This document shows, piece after piece, positions 14,301 through 21,088 of a stretch of 21,166 bases of DNA. Under the pieces are notes generated by a model. The model was given only the letters and a program-made list of their open reading frames with translations, ran no database searches and had not been told where the DNA came from. The translations under genes were made by a program, and so were the position numbers. The stretch spans positions 1 through 21,166 of the forward strand of contig CAZVBS010000009.1 of the NCBI GenBank assembly GCA_964625905.1, in the 5' to 3' direction. How positions within the stretch are numbered: position 1 is the stretch's first letter; every line of letters starts with the position of its first letter. The DNA is from JABMNX01 sp964625905 (GTDB taxonomy: Bacteria; Patescibacteriota; Minisyncoccia; Phycocordibacterales; JABMNX01).

Positions 14301-15056
14301 GTTTAACTTTAGACTTTCTACAGCTCCAGCTTTTTCTCGCCTTTCTTCAAGTTCTTTTGCTAGCTTAGCTAAATCTAAGTTTTTAAATATATTATAAATA
14401 GCCTCTGCACCTATTTCTGCCTCAAAAAGTCCTCCAAACTTAACAGAGAATGTGTGATAAGATACTTCGTCGAGAACACTACCCTCTTTAACAGAATCAA
14501 TTTCTTTCTTGATCTTAGTGTACATTTCCTTAAGTTTTGTCTTTGTTTTAGCATCTGTAGCAGACTTTACTTTCGTTTTGTATTCTGTTTCAAGCTCTTT
14601 AAAGAATCTAGCTTTCTCGTCTTCGTTTACTTTCGTAATAATATACCCAGCAAAGTAAACAACCTTCTCAACATCACTAGCTGAAAGTCCTAAAATAAGA
14701 GCAATACGTGATGGTATTCCTCGTAAAAACCATATATGAGAAACTGGTGTTGCTAACTCAATGTGACCCATTCGCTCACGACGAACTATAGAGCGAGTAA
14801 CCTCTACTCCACATTTTTCACAAACAATTCCCTTAAATCTAATACCTCGATATTTCCCACAGTAACATTCAAAGTCTTTTTCTGGACCGAATATCTTCTC
14901 ATCAAACAATCCGTTTTTTTCTGCTCTTTGAGTTCGATAATTAATAGTTTCTGGCTTCGTTATTTCTCCAAATGACCAGTCTAAGATACGCTCTGGGCTT
15001 GCCAGTTTAATAGATATTGAATCAAAATTACGTGCATTATGTGTGTCTTTTTTCAT
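11385..15056 (-). CDS. rpoC: RNA polymerase beta' subunit
   Basis: The 1223-aa subunit forms half of the catalytic cleft. The N-terminal zinc site is CYCGKYRGIRF...CEKCG (about 63-80). The active-site loop NADFDGDQMAVH, with three magnesium-binding aspartates, is near residue 500. The second zinc site is formed by C-K-T...C-K-S-x-HGICQTCYG (about 845-920), just before the trigger-loop segment GEPGTQLTMRTFHAGG. It is shorter than the E. coli protein (1407 aa) because the lineage-specific insertions are absent. It starts 3 bases after the rpoB stop, without a Shine-Dalgarno, implying translational coupling. Unlike most bacteria, dnaG and rpoD lie directly downstream in the same direction. Confidence 0.98.
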   Translation of the reverse strand: MKKDTHNARNFDSISIKLASPERILDWSFGEITKPETINYRTQRAEKNGLFDEKIFGPEKDFECYCGKYRGIRFKGIVCEKCGVEVTRSIVRRERMGHIELATPVSHIWFLRGIPSRIALILGLSASDVEKVVYFAGYIITKVNEDEKARFFKELETEYKTKVKSATDAKTKTKLKEMYTKIKKEIDSVKEGSVLDEVSYHTFSVKFGGLFEAEIGAEAIYNIFKNLDLAKLAKELEERREKAGAVESLKLNKRLSLINSMVGANVRPEWMFMVRIPVTPPMLRPMVALEGGRHASSDVNDLYRRVINRNNRLKKLIVINAPDVILRNEKRILQEAVDALLDNSIRHGNTAFSAMSQSQRRPLKSLSDYLKGKQGYFRGNLLGKRVDYSGRSVIVVGSNLKLDECGLPKHMALELFRPFVISKLLAKELAYNIRGAGRLIDDGIAEVWAILEEVIKGKHVLLNRAPTLHRQGIQAFRPVLIEGNAIQIHPLVCSAFNADFDGDQMAVHVPLSEEAQLEASEIMSANKNILKPGSGEVVTSPRQDIILGCYWMTKMIEGEKGEDKYFQTPNSAITTYDFGEVDFRARVKVMPTDSVKYEAFNGEIFETTVGRLLFNSVLPSDYPFINDEMTNRKMTKLVDSLIEKYGLDELPEIIDKIKEFGFKYATHSGITWSLYDLNVPKEKEEIIKEARKKTEEIMNQFNEGLLSATERHRITVELWLDVKNKIEEILTNSLDPNGSVNDMLVSGARGSTSQLSQMAGMKGLIQNTKGETIEFPIVASMKEGLSPIEYFITTHGSRKGMTDTALQTAKAGYLTRRLFDVAQDAIITEKNCKTKNSVRITRESASGIQISVAKDISGRYLAEDVSDPKGNILYKKGDMIQQKEAKEIEDSNAEEVFVRSPMTCKSVHGICQTCYGIDMSKGELIDIGEAVGTIAAQAIGEPGTQLTMRTFHAGGTASAGGDITHGLPRVEEVFEKRIPKSAAVVMHISGTISEINEEEKGRVLILLPDEEGKKVKKKDIEYPVHFLRTLNVKVGDHVEKGQIITDGSVDITSLFMYAGKEVAQKYIIIEATKIYELQGVTISRKHIEIIVKQMFSRRKVTAEEDSKFAVGDIIEESELIIESAKLKEEGKKVPVADSLVLGITEVSLTRKSFLSASSFQNTTRILINAAVRGSSDVLKGLKENVIIGRLIPAGTGFKGSPKALMIENMQKELDGDSSDNKEA

Positions 15057-15059
15057 AAA

Positions 15060-18000
15060 TTATTCGTTAGTATCTTTAGAGTTTTTAAGTTCAATATCTA
15101 GTGAAAGTCCTCGCAAATGTTTTAGAAGCACATTGAATGCTGCTGGTGTATTTGGATGACTTATACGTTCACCTTTAACTATTGCATCAAATGCTGCAGA
15201 ACGTCCCACTATATCATCTGATTTAATTGTGAGCACTTCACGAAGCGTGTATGCTGCTCCATATCCAAGAAGTGCCCACACTTCCATCTCTCCAAATCTC
15301 TGTCCACCAGCTTGTGCTTTTCCTCCAAGTGGCTGTTGTGTGATAAGTGAGTATGGACCAATTGAACGCATATGTATTTTGTCTTCAACCATATGGTGTA
15401 ATTTAAGGATATACATATATCCAACTGCGATATCTTGTTTAAACTCTTCACCAGTTCGTCCGTCTTTTAGTTTTATCTTACCAGTACCGCTGAATCCAGC
15501 TTTTATAAGCTCTTGTTGTATTTCTTCACCTGTTGCTCCTGCAAATGGTGGAACAACTGCTTGATAATTAAGAGTATGAGCTGCAAGACCAAGATGTAAC
15601 TCAAGAATCTGTCCAAGGTTCATACGAGAAGGAACTCCAAGTGGTGTCAAAATAATATCTACAGGATTTCCATCTTCTCCGTATGGCATATCTTCTTCAG
15701 GTAAAATCCTAGAAATAACACCTTTGTTTCCATGTCGTCCAGCCATCTTATCTCCAACTGAAATAGATCTAAGTTGTGCTACTTCAATGTGAATTTTCTT
15801 AATTATTCCTGAATCAAGATTGTCGCCATTTTCTCGTGAGAAAATTTTAACACCAACAACGCGACCTTGCTTTCCTCCTCCAATTCTAAGTGAAGTATCT
15901 TTTATGTCTTTCGCTTTTTCACCGAAAATTGACCTTAGAAGTCGTTCTTCTGGAGTAAGCTGTGTTTCTCCTTTTGGAGTAACTTTACCAACTAATATAT
16001 CTCCAGGACGAACCTCTGCTCCGATACGTACAACTCCTTCTTCATCAAGGTTACGTAATTTAACATCACCAATATTTGGAATGTCGTGTGTTGTTACTTC
16101 TGGTCCAAGTTTTGTGTCACGAACACTAACACTAAACTCTTCAACGTGGATACTTGTGAATCGACTTTCTTTTACTAATCTCTCAGAAATAATAATAGCG
16201 TCCTCATAGTTAGCTCCAGACCAAGACATAAATGCAACTTTAATATTTTGACCAAGCGCTACTTGCCCATTGTCACTTGATGAATTGTCAGCTAGCAGTT
16301 GTCCTTTTTTAACTTTTTGTCCTATTGATACAACTGGTCGATGATGAAAAGCAGAAAAGTCATTGGTTCGTAAGTAGCTTATTAATGGATACTCTCTTTC
16401 TTCTTTTACGCCTTTTACTATAACTTTACGTGCGTCAACATAAGTAATTTCTCCTGTCTCTGTTGCGTATACTAACCGTCCTGAGTCACGTGCCACATGT
16501 TCTTCAATACCTGTTGAAACTAAAGGAGCCTCCGGTAAGATACACGGAGTTGCCTGCTTTTGCATGTTTGAACCCATGAGTGCTCTGTTTGCATCATCAT
16601 GCTCAAGAAATGGGATCATGGACGGAGCTATAGAGAATGCTTGATTTGTTGTAACATCCATAAATTCAGTATCCTCTCTTGGAATAAGAGTTGGTTCTCC
16701 AGCAATACGTACCTCAATCATTTTTTCTTTAATCGCTCCTGTTTTTTCATCAAAAGGTATAGCTGCGTGCGCAATCTTTTTCTTTTCTTCTTCAAGTCCA
16801 TTTAAGTAAACTATCTCGCTAGTTAGTTTCCCGTTTTTTACTTTCACGTATGGTGTTTCAATAATTCCAAATTCGTTAATTCGTGCATGTACAGCAAGGT
16901 TAAGAATCAAACCAATATTTGGTCCTTCTGGAGTATGAATAGGACAAAGTCGTCCATAATGAGATGGATGAACGTCACGAACTTCAAAACCTGCTCGTTC
17001 ACGTGTAAGCCCGCCCGGACCAAGTGCAGAAAGTCGTCTAAGGTGCTCCACCTCTGCTAGAATATTTTGTTGACTCATAAATTGAGACAGTTGGTTTGTT
17101 GTAAAGAATTCTTTAATCGCTGCTTGAAGTGGTCGTGGATTTATAAACTGGATAGGAAGAGTTGTTTCAGCTTCTACTGTTGACATCCTGTCTTGGATAT
17201 TTCTTTTCATTCGGCTCATTCCAACACGAATTTTTTGTTGAAGAAGTTCTCCAACATACCTAACTCTACGGAATCCAAGATGGTCTATGTCGTCAGCTGT
17301 GGAACCTGGAGTATTGTTTAAAGCTATGATATTTGAAACAATACGCACAACATCATCAAGAGAAATAGTTCTTCTCTCTAGCTCATTATCATTAATACTC
17401 ATTCCGAATCGTTGATTAAAGTGACGACGTCCAACCTTTGAAAGGTCATATCTTTCTTCACTAAATATTGATCCTAAATGATCTCGAGCATTTTTTGCTG
17501 TAGCTAGGTCTCCATCCCTGAGACGTCTATGTATTTCAATAAATGACTCGTCTACTGTTTCAGCAGAGTCTTTCTCTAAAGTAGCCTCGAGTACAGCTTT
17601 AGCCTTTGGATTATGTTTGAATAAATCAAACATATCTTTATCAAACGTAGCACCCATTATTCTAAGTAATGATGTAACTGGAAACTTTCGCTTTCGGTCT
17701 ATTTTTACATAGATTGCTCCATCTGATTCACTTTCTATTTCTACCCAAGCACCACGTGCCGGAATTATCTTTGCTCCAAAATAGTCTTTACCTTTTAGTT
17801 CTTTTGTTCCAAAAAACACACCAAATGAGCGTGCTAGTTGTGGTACAATAACACGCTCGACTCCGTTTATAATAAACGTGCCGTGGTCTGTCATTGTTGG
17901 AAAGTCTGCAAGAAAGATTTCTTGTTCCTTTGTTCCTCCAATGGTTTTATTTTTAAGCGTAACAACAGCACGAAGTGGTGCTTCGTACGTTAGCTTATTT

Positions 18001-18233
18001 TTCTTTGCAAAATATTCATTATATTTTGGCTGTCCAAATTCTATTTTTGTAAAATCAAGATCAAACTTCTTTTCTGAATAATCTTTAATTGGAGAGAACT
18101 CCTTAAAAATTTCTTTTATTCCTTCTTCAACAAGAAGACGAAATGAATCTAACTGCGCCTCAACAAAATGAGGATGTTCGACACGAGACTCCTTGTACCT
18201 TCCAAATGTCTTCTTTTCAGATATTTGTAGCAT
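15060..18233 (-). CDS. rpoB: RNA polymerase beta subunit
   Basis: The 1057-aa subunit is short compared with E. coli (1342 aa), lacking the large insertions. Hallmarks: the rifampicin region LSQFMSQQNILAEVEH (near 380-400) leading into SALGPGGLTRERAGFEVRDV; HYGRLCPIHTPEGPNIGLI (near 420-440); NYEDAIIISERLV (near 670); GRHGNKGVIS (near 830); and the C-terminal clamp E-MEVWALLGYGAAYTLRE. Within the rifampicin region several positions differ from E. coli, notably Ser in place of D516 and Ala in place of S522. Promoter TTGTAC-N17-TATTGT ends 8 bases before ATG, again a leaderless arrangement. The usual rplKAJL genes are not upstream; a 348-base gap and a small Cys protein are found instead. Confidence 0.98.
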   Translation of the reverse strand: MLQISEKKTFGRYKESRVEHPHFVEAQLDSFRLLVEEGIKEIFKEFSPIKDYSEKKFDLDFTKIEFGQPKYNEYFAKKNKLTYEAPLRAVVTLKNKTIGGTKEQEIFLADFPTMTDHGTFIINGVERVIVPQLARSFGVFFGTKELKGKDYFGAKIIPARGAWVEIESESDGAIYVKIDRKRKFPVTSLLRIMGATFDKDMFDLFKHNPKAKAVLEATLEKDSAETVDESFIEIHRRLRDGDLATAKNARDHLGSIFSEERYDLSKVGRRHFNQRFGMSINDNELERRTISLDDVVRIVSNIIALNNTPGSTADDIDHLGFRRVRYVGELLQQKIRVGMSRMKRNIQDRMSTVEAETTLPIQFINPRPLQAAIKEFFTTNQLSQFMSQQNILAEVEHLRRLSALGPGGLTRERAGFEVRDVHPSHYGRLCPIHTPEGPNIGLILNLAVHARINEFGIIETPYVKVKNGKLTSEIVYLNGLEEEKKKIAHAAIPFDEKTGAIKEKMIEVRIAGEPTLIPREDTEFMDVTTNQAFSIAPSMIPFLEHDDANRALMGSNMQKQATPCILPEAPLVSTGIEEHVARDSGRLVYATETGEITYVDARKVIVKGVKEEREYPLISYLRTNDFSAFHHRPVVSIGQKVKKGQLLADNSSSDNGQVALGQNIKVAFMSWSGANYEDAIIISERLVKESRFTSIHVEEFSVSVRDTKLGPEVTTHDIPNIGDVKLRNLDEEGVVRIGAEVRPGDILVGKVTPKGETQLTPEERLLRSIFGEKAKDIKDTSLRIGGGKQGRVVGVKIFSRENGDNLDSGIIKKIHIEVAQLRSISVGDKMAGRHGNKGVISRILPEEDMPYGEDGNPVDIILTPLGVPSRMNLGQILELHLGLAAHTLNYQAVVPPFAGATGEEIQQELIKAGFSGTGKIKLKDGRTGEEFKQDIAVGYMYILKLHHMVEDKIHMRSIGPYSLITQQPLGGKAQAGGQRFGEMEVWALLGYGAAYTLREVLTIKSDDIVGRSAAFDAIVKGERISHPNTPAAFNVLLKHLRGLSLDIELKNSKDTNE

Positions 18234-18241
18234 AGCGAATT

Positions 18242-18270
18242 ACAATATAATTAAAAACAAAAGAGTACAA
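18242..18270 (-). promoter_or_regulatory. rpoB promoter, leaderless
   Basis: On the minus strand TTGTAC (18265-18270), 17-base spacer, TATTGT (18242-18247), then 8 bases to ATG with no Shine-Dalgarno. Confidence 0.6.
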
Positions 18271-18509
18271 CACAAAGATAAATCCTCATAATATGAAGAT
18301 ATCTAGATGATGTAAGATTATTAAATTGGCTTAAACAAAAGTATGTACTAGTTTGCCCACTCTTAGTACATATATACCTAACGTGTATTAAAAGAATCAT
18401 TTCGGTACTCAATCGTATCGGAAAACGTATTGGAGGATATAGTACATGAATATGTATATACTGTCAAATTTCCACGATATCGCCCTGTGTATATCCTGTG
18501 TATAAATAT
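18271..18509. other. Upstream region of rpoB, no clear gene
   Basis: This AT-rich stretch has no convincing protein gene. A 19-codon plus-strand ORF (18446-18505) is preceded by GGAGG at 18432-18436, and the sequence CCTGTGTATA is directly repeated (18484-18493, 18495-18504). Neither can be given a function. Confidence 0.3.
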
Positions 18510-18548
18510 AAAAAAGGGACCCGAACGCGTCTGCGTCCAAGCCCCCCC
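18510..18548 (-). terminator. Terminator of the four-cysteine protein gene
   Basis: On the minus strand a run of Gs, then GGACGC-agac-GCGTTC and GGGTCCC, is followed by TTTTTT (18515-18510). The stem is GC-rich with one G-U pair. This separates the upstream genes from rpoB. Confidence 0.65.
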
Positions 18549-18557
18549 AAATTTCTC

Positions 18558-18581
18558 AGCCAATCCAATATTGGATTGGCT
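18558..18581. repeat. 24-bp perfect palindrome after a stop codon
   Basis: AGCCAATCCAAT (18558-18569) is followed by its exact reverse complement. It abuts the stop codon of the four-cysteine gene and has no T-run, so it probably acts with the terminator next to it or stabilises the 3' end. Confidence 0.6.
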
Positions 18582-18773
18582 TTAAGCGTGTCGTGGTACC
18601 CACGGCTTTGCTAGTCCAGCGTATGTGCCAAAAAAGTTCCATTGCATTCTTTCGGCAATTTCAGCAGATCTGCATCCTCCCAAGCATATACCGCCATTCT
18701 GGCACGTAAGACAACCTTTTTTGGCGTCTGTATTGTCTTCAGACTCGTTTTCACTCGTTTTTTTCGTTGGCAT
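18582..18773 (-). CDS. Small four-cysteine protein, function unknown
   Basis: The 63-aa protein has a polar, acidic and lysine-rich N-terminus (1-19), then a compact cysteine cluster C21-x2-C24-x5-C30-x3-C34 within GCLTCQNGGICLGGC, and an aromatic tail (WNFFGTYAGLAKPWVP). The spacing suggests a zinc or iron-sulfur site; I do not recognise the family. AAAGGG lies 6 bases before ATG and may serve as a weak Shine-Dalgarno. A promoter overlaps the end of trmD (18856-18883), and a hairpin plus a T-run terminator follow, so the unit is well bounded. It is likely real despite its size. Confidence 0.6.
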   Translation of the reverse strand: MPTKKTSENESEDNTDAKKGCLTCQNGGICLGGCRSAEIAERMQWNFFGTYAGLAKPWVPRHA

Positions 18774-18855
18774 TTAAAGCCCTTTCTCTTTGTTTTGTTA
18801 GATTTTTAACAAGAAAGAAGCACCCAAAGAACACTCCTAAGGTACATCCATCTTC

Positions 18856-18883
18856 ACTATACCACCTTTATTAATACTGTCTA
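18856..18883 (-). promoter_or_regulatory. Promoter of the four-cysteine protein gene
   Basis: On the minus strand TAGACA (18878-18883), 16-base spacer, TATAGT (18856-18861). It lies immediately after the trmD stop; predicted UTR about 75 nt. Confidence 0.5.
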
Positions 18884-18885
18884 GG

Positions 18886-19539
18886 CTATTTTCCCTCCAT
18901 TTTCCACTTCTCAATATCCGCATGGTGTCCTGAAAGTAGCACTTTTGGCACTCGATACTTCTTTCCTTTATATTCAAATACCTCTGGACGAGTGTAGACA
19001 TCTTTATTACTTACTCGCTCTTCTTCAAGTGATTCATACTTCCCTAATACCCCAGGAATCTGTCTCGCTATAACATCAATCATAAGTGCAGACGGTAACT
19101 CTCCACCTGTAAGTATATAAGGTCCAACTGAAATTTCTTTAGCTTTAAGGATCTTTTTTACTCTTGCATCAACCCCTTCATAATGTCCGCAAATAAATAC
19201 TATATGTTTGTGTTTTTTAATATACGAACGCGCAAGAGTATTTGTAAATTGTTCTCCGCTTGGAGAAAAAAATACAACAAGTACATTTTTCTTTCGTCCA
19301 ATGGCTTTCTCTGCTGCTCTTATTACAGATCCTACTTCAAGCACCATACCAGGCCCACCGCCATACGGCTTTTGGTCTACACGTCTGTTATGTTTATTCT
19401 CTTTATTATTCTTGGTAAAATCCCTTGGATTGTAGTATGAGACTTTTATCTTTTTATCTTTTTGGGCACGTCCTAAGATAGAGCTATTAACATAGCCTTC
19501 TATGCTCTCAGGAAATAAAGTGATGATGTGAAAATTCAT
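18886..19539 (-). CDS. trmD: tRNA (guanine-37-N1)-methyltransferase
   Basis: The 217-aa SPOUT-class enzyme methylates G37 next to the anticodon using S-adenosylmethionine, preventing +1 frameshifts. Seen: the start MNFHIITLFPE, the conserved KPYGGGPGMVL, the segment HIVFICGHYEGVDAR, and the trefoil-knot SAM-binding loop ISVGPYILTGGELP. The C-terminal DNA/tRNA-binding part includes LLSGHHADIEKWK. It is somewhat shorter than E. coli TrmD (255 aa). I choose ATG at 19539, where the family starts; an in-frame ATG 14 codons earlier lies inside a hairpin loop. No Shine-Dalgarno is visible. It follows khpA, and rimM, normally between them, is missing. Confidence 0.95.
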   Translation of the reverse strand: MNFHIITLFPESIEGYVNSSILGRAQKDKKIKVSYYNPRDFTKNNKENKHNRRVDQKPYGGGPGMVLEVGSVIRAAEKAIGRKKNVLVVFFSPSGEQFTNTLARSYIKKHKHIVFICGHYEGVDARVKKILKAKEISVGPYILTGGELPSALMIDVIARQIPGVLGKYESLEEERVSNKDVYTRPEVFEYKGKKYRVPKVLLSGHHADIEKWKMEGK

Positions 19540-19565
19540 TGAATAGAGGTTATGTACTGATATAT

Positions 19566-19611
19566 AATATACAAAAGCCATGATATGACGATACCACGAC
19601 TTTTGTATATT
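19566..19611 (-). promoter_or_regulatory. Intercistronic hairpin between khpA and trmD
   Basis: AATATACAAAAG (19566-19577) pairs with CTTTTGTATATT (19600-19611). Inside, after one mismatch, CATGATAT (19579-19586) pairs with ATACCACG (19591-19598) through G-U pairs in the minus-strand RNA, leaving a 4-nt loop. The stem is about 20 bp. A weak T-rich tail follows, so it may partly terminate or serve as an RNA processing site. Confidence 0.6.
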
Positions 19612-19625
19612 TTCTACTTTTAGTT

Positions 19626-20027
19626 TTACAACTTCAAGTCTTCCATTACTTGATCTACTGACTTAGTTATGTCAGAAACTTCTGTTGATCCTGAGTTGTC
19701 TTGGTCTGTGGACATGATTCTTTGAGAGGATGATCGGTCTCCATGAGCTCCTTCTTGTGGTGCTCTGTTTCCACCTGTACCTCCTTCTGGCTCGTTGATC
19801 TTAAGGTTGACGCGTGCGTCATTCTTCATACCGACAACTCTAAGTAGTGTTCGGATTGCTTTTGCTGTATTTCCTGAACGTCCAATAATCTTTCCCATAT
19901 CTTCTGAACTAACGTCGAGTGTTAAAAGTACTCCCATTTCATCAACTACCCTTTCGACTTTTACATCGTCTGGATTATCGACAAGAGTTTTTACAACGTA
20001 CTCTAGAAATTCTCTATCTCTTTCCAT
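19626..20027 (-). CDS. khpA: KH-domain RNA-binding protein with C-terminal extension
   Basis: The first 80 residues of this 133-aa protein are KhpA (YlqC-like): a single KH domain with the RNA-binding loop GKIIGRSGNTAKAIRTLL (45-62, G-x-x-G = GRSG) and the usual end VNLKINEP. KhpA binds RNA, often with KhpB/Jag, and affects cell division and envelope growth in other bacteria. Ordinary KhpA stops near residue 80. Here about 50 polar, Gly/Ser/Asp-rich residues follow, and they include DRSSSQRIMST, encoded by a copy of the dispersed GATTC repeat. Its own promoter (20096-20124) lies just after rpsP, giving a UTR of about 60 nt. The position between rpsP and trmD is the normal one. Confidence 0.9.
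   Translation of the reverse strand: MERDREFLEYVVKTLVDNPDDVKVERVVDEMGVLLTLDVSSEDMGKIIGRSGNTAKAIRTLLRVVGMKNDARVNLKINEPEGGTGGNRAPQEGAHGDRSSSQRIMSTDQDNSGSTEVSDITKSVDQVMEDLKL
19708..19742. repeat. Dispersed GATTC repeat, copy 2, inside khpA
   Basis: A 35-base stretch nearly identical to 6308-6341, with about four changes and a 2-base insertion. In khpA it encodes the SSSQRIMST region of the C-terminal tail. The insertion weakens the palindrome. Confidence 0.55.
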
Positions 20028-20095
20028 AATATCTTTCTGTTATTCTGCTAAAACAATGTAGGACTCTTAGTATAGAAATCTCACATGCTACGTTT

Positions 20096-20124
20096 ACTAT
20101 AATGAGAAGTTAAGTTTGAGTCAA
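20096..20124 (-). promoter_or_regulatory. khpA promoter
   Basis: On the minus strand TTGACT (20119-20124), exactly 17 bases, TATAGT (20096-20101). It begins 5 bases after the rpsP stop, so khpA can be transcribed apart from rpsP. Confidence 0.7.
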
Positions 20125-20128
20125 GTGA

Positions 20129-20659
20129 TTATGCCTCTTTTGGAGCTTCGTTTTCTTTTTTTGTTTCTAATACTTCAGATGTAATTTCTTCATCTTTTGC
20201 TTCCTCAGATGAAGCTTCGTCTTTTACTTCTTCTTTGACTTCTTTAGTTGCGGTTTCGTCTTTAGGCGTTTCTTTCTTTACTTCGTCAGCTTCTTTTGGA
20301 GTTTCTTCTTTAGATTCTTCGGATTCTGTGGTTTCTTGCTTAACGCCTTTGGGCGCGATTCCTTCCGAGGAATCGTCCTTAACTATAGGTGATTTTTTAG
20401 GGAGTACATTAATTTTCTTTCCTTCTATAATTCCTTGTCCTACAAGAATATTATGTACTGTGTCGGACACTTGTGCACCGTTTGAGATGTAATATTTAAC
20501 GCGTTCACCATCAATAGAAACATCGTCCATCTTTGGATTATAGTTTCCAAGGATTTCTAAGTGCTTGCCACTTTTAGGTCCTCTTGTATGTTCAGTAACA
20601 ACAACACGAAATGCCGAGTCATTCTTACGTCCTATGCGAGCTAATCTGATTATTAACAT
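20129..20659 (-). CDS. rpsP: Ribosomal protein S16 with long acidic/basic tail
   Basis: Residues 1 to about 85 are S16 of the small ribosomal subunit: MLIIRLARIGRKNDSAFRVV (1-20), LEILGNYNP (34-42), and ISNGAQVSDTVHNIL (58-72). S16 is usually 80-90 aa; this one is 176 aa. The tail (about 90-176) is low-complexity Glu/Lys/Thr/Ala, rich in EE, KE and TPK, and likely disordered. It opens with DDSSEGIAPKG, encoded by a perfect palindrome of the dispersed repeat. Promoter TTGACG-N17-TATATT ends 7 bases before ATG, with no Shine-Dalgarno: a very clear leaderless promoter. The gene heads the rpsP-khpA-trmD group. Confidence 0.96.
   Translation of the reverse strand: MLIIRLARIGRKNDSAFRVVVTEHTRGPKSGKHLEILGNYNPKMDDVSIDGERVKYYISNGAQVSDTVHNILVGQGIIEGKKINVLPKKSPIVKDDSSEGIAPKGVKQETTESEESKEETPKEADEVKKETPKDETATKEVKEEVKDEASSEEAKDEEITSEVLETKKENEAPKEA
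20355..20378. repeat. Dispersed GATTC repeat, copy 3, inside rpsP
   Basis: CGATTCCT (20356-20363), TCCG, AGGAATCG (20368-20375): perfect 8-base arms with a 4-base loop. It encodes DDSSEGIA at the start of the S16 tail. It shares the core of the copies at 6308 and 19708. Confidence 0.5.
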
Positions 20660-20666
20660 GGGCTCT

Positions 20667-20695
20667 AATATACTAGAAGTCGTGCCTTACGTCAA
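20667..20695 (-). promoter_or_regulatory. rpsP promoter, leaderless
   Basis: On the minus strand TTGACG (20690-20695), exactly 17 bases, TATATT (20667-20672), then 7 bases to ATG. The best example in the window of a promoter that leaves no room for a 5' UTR. Confidence 0.75.
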
Positions 20696-20705
20696 TGAAT
20701 ACAAG

Positions 20706-20763
20706 AAGTCGCGACCAGATTGTCGCGACTTGTAAAAATAACCTTTCTTCTTTACCGAAGAAA
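20706..20763 (-). terminator. Two hairpins ending the 87-aa gene
   Basis: TTTCTTC/GAAGAAA (20744-20750 with 20757-20763) and AAGTCGCGAC/GTCGCGACTT (20706-20715 with 20722-20731). On the minus strand the first hairpin is followed after GGTTA by TTTTT. Together they insulate the small membrane gene from the rpsP promoter. Confidence 0.6.
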
Positions 20764-20782
20764 TCTATACTTTTTTGATCTT

Positions 20783-21046
20783 TTAATTTTTTGGTTTTCC
20801 GCAAAGATTCCTAAGATTTGAAGCATGTCTTTGAAACAAAACTTCAGAGACTACTAATATAAAAAGGAGAAATATAGTGCTAGTTAAAAAAGAACCTCCC
20901 GTATCTATACCTTTTACATTTAAAAATAAAAGGGCAAATACCTCAAACATTAGAATGGCGTTAGCCTTTAGAAAAAAATTTTCACGTGCTATTTCTCCCG
21001 AAATAGAATCTTGAAAGAAAAGTGATAATTTTTCATTAGAATACAT
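20783..21046 (-). CDS. Small two-helix membrane protein
   Basis: An unrecognised 87-aa protein with two predicted transmembrane helices, about residues 27-44 and 53-71, a short loop (KGIDTGGS) between them and charged ends. AGGAG sits 9 bases before ATG, and the promoter TTGACA-N17-TATTGT lies just upstream, with hairpin terminators downstream, so it is a self-contained unit. No homology or function can be suggested. Confidence 0.6.
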   Translation of the reverse strand: MYSNEKLSLFFQDSISGEIARENFFLKANAILMFEVFALLFLNVKGIDTGGSFLTSTIFLLFILVVSEVLFQRHASNLRNLCGKPKN

Positions 21047-21088
21047 TGTTACTCACTCCTGTACCACATTCGAGTAATTCTACTGAAT

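Noticed and set aside
18446..18505. 19-codon plus-strand ORF with GGAGG nine bases upstream
   Set aside because: Too short to judge; no clear promoter, and nothing downstream on that strand that it could regulate.
18378..18563. Minus-strand ORF of 61 codons upstream of rpoB
   Set aside because: It overlaps a terminator and has no promoter or ribosome binding site.
19540..19581. Longer N-terminus of TrmD
   Set aside because: TrmD proteins begin at the MNFHIITLFPE segment; the upstream ATG lies in a hairpin loop.
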